DNA from: Rhodobacteraceae bacterium UBA1957 | GTDB lineage: Bacteria; Pseudomonadota; Alphaproteobacteria; Rhodobacterales; Rhodobacteraceae | Length of the DNA: 13,257 bases | Reading direction: 5' to 3' | NCBI GenBank assembly: GCA_002336405.1 | Contig: DDEJ01000041.1 | Coordinates: 1,590-14,846, forward strand | Part shown: positions 1 to 7,505 of the stretch, in pieces | Numbering within the stretch: the stretch's first letter is position 1 | Layout of the letters: each line of letters opens with the position of its first letter | Made by a program: the position numbers and the translations under genes | Notes under the pieces: generated by a model | What the model was told of the DNA's origin: nothing | Seen by the model: the letters and a program-made list of their open reading frames with translations, nothing else | The model's database searches: none

Positions 1-219
1 CGGATCAAAGGCTGACGACGAATGTCGTACTATGAAAATTATCGCGCGGGAACAGATGCTTTCCATATGGGTGCCGCAGGTTGGGAGTGAAAAGACGCGA
101 ACGCCCAAAAAGTAGTTGGTCAACGCGTGCGGCACCGAGACTGTTCAAAGGTACCGTTCTTTGTAACCGGTTCTCAAAATATCTACCTTGCCATGCAATA
201 CTAATTTATATTCAGCACA
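1..219. other. Left flank with no supported gene
   Basis: This stretch lies beyond the 3' end of rhaI. Only very short open frames are present, such as a 22-codon frame at 22-90 on the plus strand ending in AGWE and a frame from about 32 that also stops quickly. Neither has a convincing ribosome binding site or a recognisable product. They could be the tail of a decayed or frameshifted gene, but nothing proves it. I see no clear U-tract terminator for the rhaDI transcript. The only structure is a 9-bp inverted repeat, listed separately. Confidence 0.5.
70..136. repeat. 9-bp inverted repeat, 49-bp spacer
   Basis: GGTGCCGCA at 70-78 is the exact reverse complement of TGCGGCACC at 128-136. The arms could pair in a transcript running out of rhaI and form a long-loop stem. 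No U-run follows, so it does not look like a classical intrinsic terminator. A 9-bp match within 200 bp can also arise by chance. Confidence 0.3.
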
Positions 220-1515
220 TCATACGATGCCCCCACCACTTGCGGTAACAGCTGGTCTGTTTTTCGCCACTTGGGCGCGATAGCCTGCGGCCCGGAACAC
301 CGAGATCGGATCAATGGCTGCACCCACCTCGAACCGCGCCATTGCCAAAATAGGCTCAACATCGGTTCTAAAGGCCGTTTTAAGCGTATTGCTGGCCATC
401 AGCGGGTCATTGTGGCGCTGGTGTTCGTGAAGGGCCGCACGGTCCACAATCAAAGCTTGCGTATAGGCGCGCTGTACTTCCATTGCGCTTTGCATCAAGC
501 TTTCAATCGGATCGGTGACGTTGTGAGACTGATCCAGCATATGCGCGGGATCAAAGCCGGGGGTTTTTCTATCAGCGGCTTCGACAAGCTCGTTAAAAAC
601 CAAAAATAACCGATAAGGGTCGATCGCCGCTGTATCGAGATCATCATCCCCATATTTGCTGTCGTTGAAGTGAAAACCGCCCAATTTACCAAACTGTATC
701 AGGCGCGACACAATCATTTCAATGTTTACTGTTGGGGCGTGATGACCCAAATCCACCAGACAAAAGGCCTTGTCCCCAAGTTCTTTGGCTATAAGATAAT
801 TCGTGCCCCAGTCCTGTACTACGGTCGAATAAAAGGCTGGCTCATAGATTTTATGCTCGGAAAAAATCTTCCAATCCGCAGGCAGGGCCTTATAAACAAT
901 CGCCATGGCGTCTAGGTAGCGTTGGAACTGGTCTGCAAAATTCACTTGTCCAGGAAAGTTTGAGCCGTCGCCAATCCAAACCGTCAGCGCCTTAGAACCC
1001 AGCTTTTCGCCGAATTCAATGCAGCCAATGTTATGGTCGATCGCCTGCTGCCGGGTTTCGGCCGACACATGGCTCAGCGAGCCGTATTTATACGAATAGG
1101 CGTCTCCAGCATGATCCTGAAATGTGTTTGAATTCATGGCATCAAAGCCAAGCCCCAGCGCGTCGCCGCGCTGTTTTAATTCGACCGGATCATCGACTTT
1201 ATCCCACGGAAGATGTAATGATACACGTGGCGTTGCATTGGTGAGTTGATGGATTACCGCACAGTCTTCCATTTTATCGAAAACATGACGCGGTTCACCC
1301 GGACCGGGGAACCGGGCAAACCGGGTGCCCCCGGTGCCCACCCCCCAGGAGGGAACCGCCACCCCATAACTTTGGACTTTTTTGCACACCGCATCAATGT
1401 CCATCCCCCGGCGCGCCAACTGGCTGCCCAGCGCGTCATAATCAGACTGCAACGCCGCTTTCAGGGTCTGGTTTTCCGTCATTAACTGTTCTTGATTAAT
1501 CATTTTTTCAGCCAT
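220..1515 (-). CDS. rhaI: L-rhamnose isomerase, rhizobial/P. stutzeri type
   Basis: This enzyme converts L-rhamnose to L-rhamnulose in the cytoplasm, the first intracellular step of the pathway. The 431-residue protein is a xylose-isomerase-like TIM barrel. Expected metal ligands and catalytic residues are visible: E220 in FSEHK, D255 and H258 in LVDLGHH, H282 and D285 in GFHFND, D290 and D292 in the following acidic run, and D328 in LDQSHN. These lie one residue away from the positions I recall for the Pseudomonas stutzeri enzyme (E219, D254, H257, H281, D289, D291, D327). Length fits that family. The ATG at 1515 is preceded by a G-rich run (GGGGGC) that can serve as ribosome binding site, and a second ATG four codons in is a less likely start. 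The gene follows rhaD by 21 bp on the same strand, so the two are probably co-transcribed from the control region upstream of rhaD. Confidence 0.95.
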   Translation of the reverse strand: MAEKMINQEQLMTENQTLKAALQSDYDALGSQLARRGMDIDAVCKKVQSYGVAVPSWGVGTGGTRFARFPGPGEPRHVFDKMEDCAVIHQLTNATPRVSLHLPWDKVDDPVELKQRGDALGLGFDAMNSNTFQDHAGDAYSYKYGSLSHVSAETRQQAIDHNIGCIEFGEKLGSKALTVWIGDGSNFPGQVNFADQFQRYLDAMAIVYKALPADWKIFSEHKIYEPAFYSTVVQDWGTNYLIAKELGDKAFCLVDLGHHAPTVNIEMIVSRLIQFGKLGGFHFNDSKYGDDDLDTAAIDPYRLFLVFNELVEAADRKTPGFDPAHMLDQSHNVTDPIESLMQSAMEVQRAYTQALIVDRAALHEHQRHNDPLMASNTLKTAFRTDVEPILAMARFEVGAAIDPISVFRAAGYRAQVAKNRPAVTASGGGIV

Positions 1516-1526
1516 GCTTTGCCCCC

Positions 1527-1541
1527 ATCTATCTATCTATC
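1527..1541. repeat. ATCT microsatellite at the rhaD-rhaI junction
   Basis: Three full ATCT units plus ATC run from 1527 to 1541. On the minus strand this reads as GATA repeats, contains the rhaD stop codon (TAG, 1539-1537) and ends directly before the G-rich ribosome binding site of rhaI. Slippage would change the distance between the two genes or the last codons of rhaD. The tract is short, so functional variation is speculative. Confidence 0.6.
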
Positions 1542-3639
1542 GCGTAAATGATTGCGCGTTACCAGCATCAACATTCAGAATATTGCCTGTTGATTTAGCC
1601 GACATCTCAGAGGCGAGAAAATAAATCGCCTCAGCAATATCTTCGGGAAATACCGACCGTTTTAACAGCGACCGCTTGCGATAATGTTCCTCAAGCTCGT
1701 CGGTTTTCATATTATACGCCTCTGCGCGTTCTTGCTTCCATGATCCGGTCCAGATCTTTGATCCACGCAGCACAGCATCAGGATTGACCACATTCACCCG
1801 GATCTGAGCTTCGGCACCCTCGAGGGCCAAGCAGCGCGCAAGATGAATTTCCGCCGCCTTAGCGGTACAATACGCCGCTGCGTTCGGCGAGGCCGCAAGA
1901 CCGTTTTTTGAGGCGACAAAAACCACGTTGCCACCGATGCCCTGTGCTCGAAACAATTTGAATGCTGCGCGTGAGACCAAGAAATAGCCAGTTGTCAGCG
2001 TGCTGATGTTTTTGTCCCACAAGGCAAGGGATGTCTCTTCGATAGGCGCAGATGAAGCAAGACCGGCATTGGACACCAAAATATCAATACCACCGTAAAA
2101 CAGCGTCGCGGCTTGATACGCTGCACCCACCTGTGCCTCATCCACCACATTCATCACCACAGAGCGCACAACGTCGTTACCAAACTCGGCACTCATGGTC
2201 TGTTCTGCCTGCTCAAGTGCTGCCACGTCAATGTCCGCCAGCACGACACAGGCACCCTCACGCAGCATTCGGGTGGCTGTCGCACGGCCAATACCACCGG
2301 CCCCGCCCGTGACCAAGGCCACTTTGCCAGCCAACGATTTAGCTTTTGGCAGGCGCTGCAATTTCGCCTCTTCTAACAACCAGTATTCGATATCAAACGC
2401 CTCTTGTGTCGGTAAACCCTGATAGGTCGACACCATCGAGGCCCCTCGCATCACATTGATCGCATTGATATAGAACTCGCTAGATATCCGCGCAGTGGCT
2501 TTATCTTTGGCAAATGAAATCATGCCGACCCCGGGCACCAGAAATATCACCGGATTGGGATCACGCATCGCGGGACTGTCCGCGTGACGGCATCTGTTGT
2601 AATAATCAGCGTAATTCTTACGGTACGTGGCGATTGTGGCCGTCAACCCGTCAACGATGGCGGCAACATCCGTTTCACCGGGTATCAGTGCAACCAGCAA
2701 TGGACATATTTTGGTGCGCAGAAAATGATCTGGGCAGCTGGTTCCAAGCGCAGCCAAGGGCGCAAGGTTCTTTGAACAAACAAATTCGAGCACGGCATCG
2801 CTGTCGTCCAAATGACCGATCTTGTGACTATCGGCAGAAATCATGCCACGGATACGCACCATCAAGGCACTGGCAATCTCGGCACGTGCGGTCTGCGCGA
2901 GCACGCCACAGACCGGCCCGCCAAACGGCTGTTGGCCTGCGGTGCGTGCCTCCAACCAGCTGATTGCTGTATTGATCGTATCAATCGTTGTCTGATAGCA
3001 TTCTTTTGGCGTGTCTGCCCATGTGAACAACCCATGGCTTGCGAGAATGACACCCTTGGCTTGGGGATTGTCGCGGCAGAATGTTTCCAGCCAGAGCCCC
3101 AGTTCAAAGCCCGGGCGTTTCCATGGTAGCCAGCCAATCGTATCCCCAAAAATCTCTGCAGTCAGTGCTTGGCTGTCGCTTGAGGCCGCAATTGCAATAA
3201 TTGCATCGGGATGCATGTGATCGACAAAGGGTCTGGGGACAAAAGCGTGCAAGGGCGTATCAATCGAGGCCGCGCGCGGATTGAGGTTGAACGTACAATG
3301 TGGCAGATACCCGACCATCTCATCCTCATAGTCTAGACCGCGGTAAAGGCCCTTAAGCGCCGTGAGTTTGTCCATATACAAGGTGGAAAAACCATCTGCC
3401 TTAATCGTCCCTAAATCACCGCCAGATCCTTTTACCCAAAGCACCTCAACTTCTTTTCCGGTCAGCGGATCGGTCTGGGCAATTTTTGAGGACGTATTGC
3501 CGCCTCCGTAATTGGTCACCCGCATGTCTGACCCCAATAAGTTGGAGCGGTACATCAAACGCTCGGCCTCCGACATATCGTCTGCAACGGCATCCTGCCA
3601 TAAATACGCTAACCGCGTTGAACCCACTATATCAGTCAT
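1537..3639 (-). CDS. rhaD: Bifunctional rhamnulose-1-phosphate aldolase / lactaldehyde dehydrogenase
   Basis: The 700-residue protein joins an N-terminal class II aldolase domain (about 25-420) to a C-terminal short-chain dehydrogenase (about 435-698). The aldolase part should split rhamnulose-1-phosphate into dihydroxyacetone phosphate and L-lactaldehyde. It shows a GGGNTS phosphate-binding loop at 45-50, HMHPDA at 141-146 with two probable zinc ligands, and a further histidine in SHG at 201-203. The dehydrogenase part has the Rossmann motif TGGAGGIG (444-451), NAG (524-526), a serine at 577 and the YxxxK pair Y590/K594, so it should oxidise the lactaldehyde with NAD(P). This fusion is known from rhizobial and other bacterial rhamnose operons; the lactate product is family knowledge. 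The ATG at 3639 has a TTGGAG ribosome binding site five bases upstream. It is the first gene of the rhaDI operon, divergent from rhaS. Confidence 0.94.
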   Translation of the reverse strand: MTDIVGSTRLAYLWQDAVADDMSEAERLMYRSNLLGSDMRVTNYGGGNTSSKIAQTDPLTGKEVEVLWVKGSGGDLGTIKADGFSTLYMDKLTALKGLYRGLDYEDEMVGYLPHCTFNLNPRAASIDTPLHAFVPRPFVDHMHPDAIIAIAASSDSQALTAEIFGDTIGWLPWKRPGFELGLWLETFCRDNPQAKGVILASHGLFTWADTPKECYQTTIDTINTAISWLEARTAGQQPFGGPVCGVLAQTARAEIASALMVRIRGMISADSHKIGHLDDSDAVLEFVCSKNLAPLAALGTSCPDHFLRTKICPLLVALIPGETDVAAIVDGLTATIATYRKNYADYYNRCRHADSPAMRDPNPVIFLVPGVGMISFAKDKATARISSEFYINAINVMRGASMVSTYQGLPTQEAFDIEYWLLEEAKLQRLPKAKSLAGKVALVTGGAGGIGRATATRMLREGACVVLADIDVAALEQAEQTMSAEFGNDVVRSVVMNVVDEAQVGAAYQAATLFYGGIDILVSNAGLASSAPIEETSLALWDKNISTLTTGYFLVSRAAFKLFRAQGIGGNVVFVASKNGLAASPNAAAYCTAKAAEIHLARCLALEGAEAQIRVNVVNPDAVLRGSKIWTGSWKQERAEAYNMKTDELEEHYRKRSLLKRSVFPEDIAEAIYFLASEMSAKSTGNILNVDAGNAQSFTR

Positions 3640-3686
3640 GCTTGCTCCAAGTTGTTATCAGCAGTCTCCCCGTTGGAGCTCTATAT

Positions 3687-3759
3687 TGTCAATCATTTTC
3701 CATCATTACCGATCAATTAATGATTGATACAATTCAGAATAGGTTGAAATTGATTGACA
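3687..3759. promoter_or_regulatory. Candidate RhaR operators: TGATTGAYA copies
   Basis: The 9-mer TGATTGAYA occurs three times: inverted at 3687-3695 (TGTCAATCA), direct at 3721-3729 (TGATTGATA) and direct at 3751-3759 (TGATTGACA). A fourth near copy, AGATTGATA, lies at 3841-3849, just before the rhaS ribosome binding site. The direct copies start 30 and then 90 bp apart, which keeps them on one helix face. The middle copy is part of an imperfect palindrome, ATCAAT-TAATG-ATTGAT, at 3712-3728. DeoR-family repressors commonly bind several spaced repeats, and the DeoR-type RhaR is encoded in this locus, so it is the natural candidate. Binding is inferred. Confidence 0.5.
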
Positions 3760-3801
3760 TAAAGTAGCGCCAGTGAAAGTGTTTCCAAACAAGACTTGAG
3801 A

Positions 3802-3816
3802 ATGACCCAAGGTCAT
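3802..3816. promoter_or_regulatory. Perfect palindrome in the rhaS leader region
   Basis: ATGACC-CAA-GGTCAT is a perfect 6+3+6 dyad. It directly abuts the possible rhaS -10 hexamer TATACA (3816-3821), so a bound protein could block or assist polymerase. It is unlike the TGATTGAYA motif and might serve a second regulator, but its identity is unknown. Confidence 0.35.
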
Positions 3817-3872
3817 ATACAGTCTGACATCGTGGTGAACAGATTGATATTAAAGCATCGGGAGAAATAGAA

Positions 3873-4868
3873 ATGAATATATTCAAGAAACTAACCGTCG
3901 CGGCTGCGGCCTCGGCTCTGGCTTTGCTGGCAATCCCAGCAAGCGCCGATACACGAATCGCGTTGGTTGTAAAATCACTCGGCAACGGATTCTTCGATGC
4001 CGCTGCAAAGGGCGCAGATGAAGCCGCGGCAGAAATTGGTGGTATCGAAATCATATACACCGGTCCAACCGCAGCCACTGCCGAAGGTCAAATCGAAATT
4101 GTAAACGCTTTGATCGCACAACGCGTCGATGCCATTGCCATTTCGGCCAATGATCCCGACGCATTGGTGCCAGTTTTGAAAAAAGCCATGGATCGTGGCA
4201 TTTCGGTGATTTCTTGGGACTCCGGCGTTGCCGCCGAAGGCCGCCAGATGCATTTAAACCCGTCAGACACGGCCTTGATTGGTGAAACAATCATCAAATT
4301 GGCGGCAGATTACTTGCCGGATGGCGGTGATGTGGCAATCTTGTCAGCCTCTTCTACCGCGGCAAACCAAAACTCATGGATTGATGCCGCAAAAGCGGCC
4401 ATGCCAACGAAATTTGCGAATATCAACCTGGTTGCAACGGTCTATGGCGATGACGATTCAGTCAAAAGCACAGATGAGGCCAAGGGTTTGATCGCCTCAT
4501 ACCCCAATTTAAAAGCTATTATTGCCCCAACCACTGTTGGCGTTGTTGCAGCGGCACAAGTGGTGACCGATGAAGGCTTGATTGGCAAAATCAACGTCAC
4601 CGGTCTGGCCCTGCCCTCTGAGTTCAAGCAATTCATCGACAACGGCTCGTCAAAGGCCGTAGCACTTTGGAACCCAATTGATTTGGGGTATTCTGCGGTC
4701 TACATCGCCAATGCATTGGCCTCTGGCGCTGTCACGGCAGCACCCGGCGTAACGATCTCAATCGGCCATGTGGGCGAGATCACTTTGGATGAAACAAACT
4801 CAGCGGCAATGGCTGCTCCGTTCACTTTCGACGCCTCCAATATCGAAGCTTTCTCAAAAATCTACTAA
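3873..4868 (+). CDS. rhaS: Rhamnose ABC transporter substrate-binding protein
   Basis: This is the periplasmic rhamnose-binding component of the RhaSTPQ importer. The 331-residue protein starts with a signal peptide: basic residues K5-K6, a hydrophobic alanine/leucine stretch, and a likely cleavage after ASA at residue 25. The mature part is a sugar-binding fold of the type 1 periplasmic (ribose-like) family, beginning with the strand TRIALVVKSLGNGFFDAA, with ISANDPDALVPVLKKAMDRGI and ISWDSGV further in. The ATG has a good ribosome binding site (GGGAGA, about 7 bases upstream). It is first in the import operon and is followed by a hairpin terminator, an arrangement that usually lets the binding protein be made in excess over the membrane parts. 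Not to be confused with the unrelated E. coli RhaS, an AraC-type activator. Confidence 0.93.
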   Translation: MNIFKKLTVAAAASALALLAIPASADTRIALVVKSLGNGFFDAAAKGADEAAAEIGGIEIIYTGPTAATAEGQIEIVNALIAQRVDAIAISANDPDALVPVLKKAMDRGISVISWDSGVAAEGRQMHLNPSDTALIGETIIKLAADYLPDGGDVAILSASSTAANQNSWIDAAKAAMPTKFANINLVATVYGDDDSVKSTDEAKGLIASYPNLKAIIAPTTVGVVAAAQVVTDEGLIGKINVTGLALPSEFKQFIDNGSSKAVALWNPIDLGYSAVYIANALASGAVTAAPGVTISIGHVGEITLDETNSAAMAAPFTFDASNIEAFSKIY

Positions 4869-4884
4869 ACTGCTTAAAAATACG

Positions 4885-4912
4885 AACCCGGCACGCAATG
4901 ACTGCCGGGTTT
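4885..4912 (+). terminator. Hairpin terminator/attenuator after rhaS
   Basis: AACCCGGCA (4885-4893) pairs perfectly with TGCCGGGTT (4903-4911) around a 9-nt loop, followed by TTTAT. It lies 16 bp after the rhaS stop codon. The weak U-tract suggests partial read-through into rhaT, as expected for a binding-protein-first operon. A smaller stem (GCCAA/TTGGC, 4972-4987) follows before rhaT. Confidence 0.75.
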
Positions 4913-5016
4913 ATACCGCTTTCGCGCAAATCTTGCCCTAATTGAGCAGGTGCTAAAATGCAAAAATCTAAGCCAAAAGCGCTTGGCCTTCTCATATAAG
5001 ACAGTAACATCAGACG

Positions 5017-6528
5017 ATGTCAGAGCCTCTCCTCACCCTCACTGGATTGTCCAAATCCTTTCCCGGTGTCAAAGCGTTAGATGGCGTCAGCCTGGAGCTT
5101 TATCCCGGACAGGTGACGGCTCTCATCGGCGAGAATGGCGCTGGAAAATCCACACTAGTCAAATCGATGACCGGAATTTACCAACCGGATGAAGGTGTGA
5201 TAAAAATCCGTGGCAAATCTGTGTCGCTGCCCAGCCCCCATGCCGCTTTTGGACTTGGTATCACGGCGATCCACCAAGAAACCGTACTGTTTGACGAATT
5301 GACGGTCGCCGAAAATATCTTTTTGGGCCATGCGCCAAAAACGGGTTTTGGCACCATAGATTGGGGCCGTTTGCGGCAAAAAGCCCGAGATGTTTTGAAC
5401 GAAATGGGCGCGGCTCATATCAACGCCAACAGCGTCCTCAAAGAACTGGGAATTGCTAATAAACATCTGGTGGCTGTTGCGCGCGCCATGTCGATCAAAG
5501 CCGACATAGTGATCATGGATGAGCCCACGGCCGCCCTGTCACATAAAGAAATTAAAGACCTGTTCGATTTGATCGAGCACCTGAAAAATGCGGATAAAGC
5601 AATTTTATTTATCTCGCATAAATTTGACGAGATCTATCGCATTGCCGACCGATTCACGGTTTTTCGCGATGGCCAATTTATTGGAAAAGGCCTAATTGGT
5701 GATACCGACCAATCGCACATTGTACAAATGATGGTCGGGCGCTCAGTCGACCAGATTTACCCGCAGAAAACAGCTAAAATTGGCGCACCGGTTCTAAACG
5801 TCTCTCATCTGAGCCACCCCACTGAGTTTAACGACATCACATTCGAACTAAACACAGGTGAAATTCTGGGATTTTACGGTCTGGTTGGCGCTGGCCGCAG
5901 TGAAGTGATGCAAGCGCTGTTCGGGATCACAACGCCAACCGCCGGCACGGTCACATTGCAAGGCACAGTCGTTGACTTTAAAAGCCCAGCAGACGCAATC
6001 AACGCCGGTATCGTCTATGTGCCAGAAGAGCGCGGCAAACAGGGGGTCGTCACCGATCTGCCGATTTTTCAAAATGTGTCACTGCCGTCTCTTGGTAAAA
6101 CGTCACGCAACGGCTTTTTAAAACTGGCCAAAGAATTTGCATTGGTGCGAGACTATGCCACGCGTCTTGACCTGCGCGCCAGTTCGCTCAGCCAGCACGC
6201 CGGCACCCTGTCGGGCGGCAACCAGCAAAAGGTAGTGGTGGCCAAATGGCTCGCCACCCAACCCAAAGTCATTATTCTGGATGAACCAACAAAAGGCATC
6301 GATATAGGCAGCAAAGCAGCCGTGCATGAATTTATGGGCGATCTCGCCAGCCAAGGGCTCAGCGTTATCATGGTGTCGTCAGAACTTCCTGAAATTCTGG
6401 GCATGAGCGACCGGGTCGTGGTCATGCGCGAAGGCCTGATGGTTGACATTTATACCAATGATGATGCCTTGACCTCGGAAAGCTTGGTGATGGCCGCAGC
6501 GGGCATAGGCGGCGGTGCAATGGCATGA
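5017..6528 (+). CDS. rhaT: Rhamnose ABC transporter ATP-binding protein
   Basis: The 503-residue protein carries two nucleotide-binding domains, as in RbsA/MglA-type sugar importers, and powers rhamnose uptake at the inner membrane. Domain 1 (about 5-240) has a full Walker A, GENGAGKST (38-46), Walker B IVIMDEPTAALS (164-175) and H-switch SHKFDE (200-205), but its signature region reads LGIANKHLVAVARA rather than LSGGQ. Domain 2 (about 257-490) has a degenerate P-loop, GLVGAGRS (288-295), but a proper signature LSGGNQQKVVVAK (398-410) and Walker B VIILDEPTKGID (418-429). Such complementary asymmetry is common in this family. An in-frame stop shortly before the ATG fixes the start; no strong ribosome binding site is visible. 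The stop codon overlaps the rhaP start (ATGA). The name follows rhizobial usage and is unrelated to the E. coli RhaT permease. Confidence 0.93.
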   Translation: MSEPLLTLTGLSKSFPGVKALDGVSLELYPGQVTALIGENGAGKSTLVKSMTGIYQPDEGVIKIRGKSVSLPSPHAAFGLGITAIHQETVLFDELTVAENIFLGHAPKTGFGTIDWGRLRQKARDVLNEMGAAHINANSVLKELGIANKHLVAVARAMSIKADIVIMDEPTAALSHKEIKDLFDLIEHLKNADKAILFISHKFDEIYRIADRFTVFRDGQFIGKGLIGDTDQSHIVQMMVGRSVDQIYPQKTAKIGAPVLNVSHLSHPTEFNDITFELNTGEILGFYGLVGAGRSEVMQALFGITTPTAGTVTLQGTVVDFKSPADAINAGIVYVPEERGKQGVVTDLPIFQNVSLPSLGKTSRNGFLKLAKEFALVRDYATRLDLRASSLSQHAGTLSGGNQQKVVVAKWLATQPKVIILDEPTKGIDIGSKAAVHEFMGDLASQGLSVIMVSSELPEILGMSDRVVVMREGLMVDIYTNDDALTSESLVMAAAGIGGGAMA

Positions 6529-7505
6529 AACACCTCTTGAAATCGCGCGAAATCTGGCTGTTTCTGGCACTGGTGGCTGTGGTGATTTGTACCACATTTC
6601 GCTCTCCGGCGTTTGGATCGTTGAACAACCTTCTGGGTATTTTTAACAACAGCTCAATGTTGATCATTCTGGCCTTAGGACAGATGGTGGTGATTATCAC
6701 CCGCTCCATTGATTTGTCGATGGCGGCAAATCTGGCGCTGTCGGGGATGTGCGTGGCGCTGATTAACGCAGCCTATCCTGAGATTTCGGTGCCAGTCCTC
6801 GTGTGTATTGCAATGGCCTGCGGCACAATCCTCGGGGCGTTCAACGGCTTGCTGATCTGGAAATTGGGTATTCCCTCAATTGTTGTCACCTTAGGCACTT
6901 TGACCATTTATCGCGGTGTCATTTTCCTGATTGCCGGTGGGAAATGGGTCAATGCAGATCAGTTGAGCCCGGCTTTCATTCAAGGCACCCGCTTGGATTT
7001 TCTTGGCCTGCCATTGCTTTCGTGGTGTGCCATTGCAATCACTTTGGCGTTTTTTGTGATGATGACACGCACCGCACCGGGAAGATCAATCTATGCTGTG
7101 GGCGTCAATCCAACGGCGTCGGTCTATGCAGGCATAGACCTAGGTAAAACCGTCTTTACCGCTTTTTGCATCTCGGGTCTGGTGTCAGGCCTGTGCGGCT
7201 ATCTGTGGGTATCGCGCTACGTGATTGGATCGGTCGAAGTGGCCAAAGGCTATGAATTATCCATTATTGCCGCCTGTGTAATCGGTGGCGTGTCAATCGC
7301 CGGAGGCATCGGCACGGTGGCCGGAACGGTCTTAGGGGCGCTGTTTTTAGGTCTGGTCAACAGCGCTTTGCCGGTGATCAACATCTCACCATTTTGGCAG
7401 ATGGCGATCTCGGGGGCGGCGATCATTCTGGCCGTAGTTTTCAATGCCCGCAGTGAACGCCGGCAGGGCCGGATTATCTTGAAAAATACGGGGTCTGATC
7501 CATGA
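6525..7505 (+). CDS. rhaP: Rhamnose ABC transporter permease
   Basis: An inner-membrane permease of the ribose/galactose-type ABC family (BPD_transp_2-like), 326 residues. It begins with a hydrophobic segment at about 10-25 and continues with several more, including 43-60, 88-110, 165-180 and 290-307. The conserved loop with IAACVIGGVSIAGGIGTVAGTVLG at about 248-271 is typical of these permeases and is thought to contact the ATPase. ITRSIDLSM (58-66) and LGIPSIVVTLGT (114-125) are also family-like. Its ATG overlaps the rhaT stop and its own stop overlaps the rhaQ start, so the three are probably translationally coupled. It likely pairs with RhaQ as a heterodimer. Confidence 0.92.
   Translation: MKHLLKSREIWLFLALVAVVICTTFRSPAFGSLNNLLGIFNNSSMLIILALGQMVVIITRSIDLSMAANLALSGMCVALINAAYPEISVPVLVCIAMACGTILGAFNGLLIWKLGIPSIVVTLGTLTIYRGVIFLIAGGKWVNADQLSPAFIQGTRLDFLGLPLLSWCAIAITLAFFVMMTRTAPGRSIYAVGVNPTASVYAGIDLGKTVFTAFCISGLVSGLCGYLWVSRYVIGSVEVAKGYELSIIAACVIGGVSIAGGIGTVAGTVLGALFLGLVNSALPVINISPFWQMAISGAAIILAVVFNARSERRQGRIILKNTGSDP

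Larger units (their letters stand above)
3640..3872. promoter_or_regulatory. Divergent rhaD/rhaS control region
   Basis: This AT-rich 233-bp gap holds the promoters of both the rhaDI and rhaSTPQM operons. Two TTGACA hexamers are present, one per strand (3754-3759 plus; 3692-3687 minus). Neither has a -10 box at about 17 bp, and both belong to a repeated TGATTGAYA motif, so I read them as operator rather than promoter sequence. A TATACA hexamer at 3816-3821 is a possible -10 for rhaS with only a weak -35, and a minus-strand TATAGA at 3685-3680 is a possible -10 for rhaD. The rhaS ribosome binding site is GGGAGA at 3860-3865. Promoter positions are guesses; the role as shared control region follows from gene layout. 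Confidence 0.8.

Noticed and set aside
2514..2963. 149-codon plus-strand open frame opposite rhaD
   Set aside because: It lies antisense to a well-supported gene, is rich in Arg, Ser, Cys and His without motifs, and has no ribosome binding site of note.
3873..4078. Minus-strand open frame opposite the start of rhaS, running into the control region
   Set aside because: It mirrors the alanine-rich signal peptide of rhaS and crosses the promoter region; no independent support.
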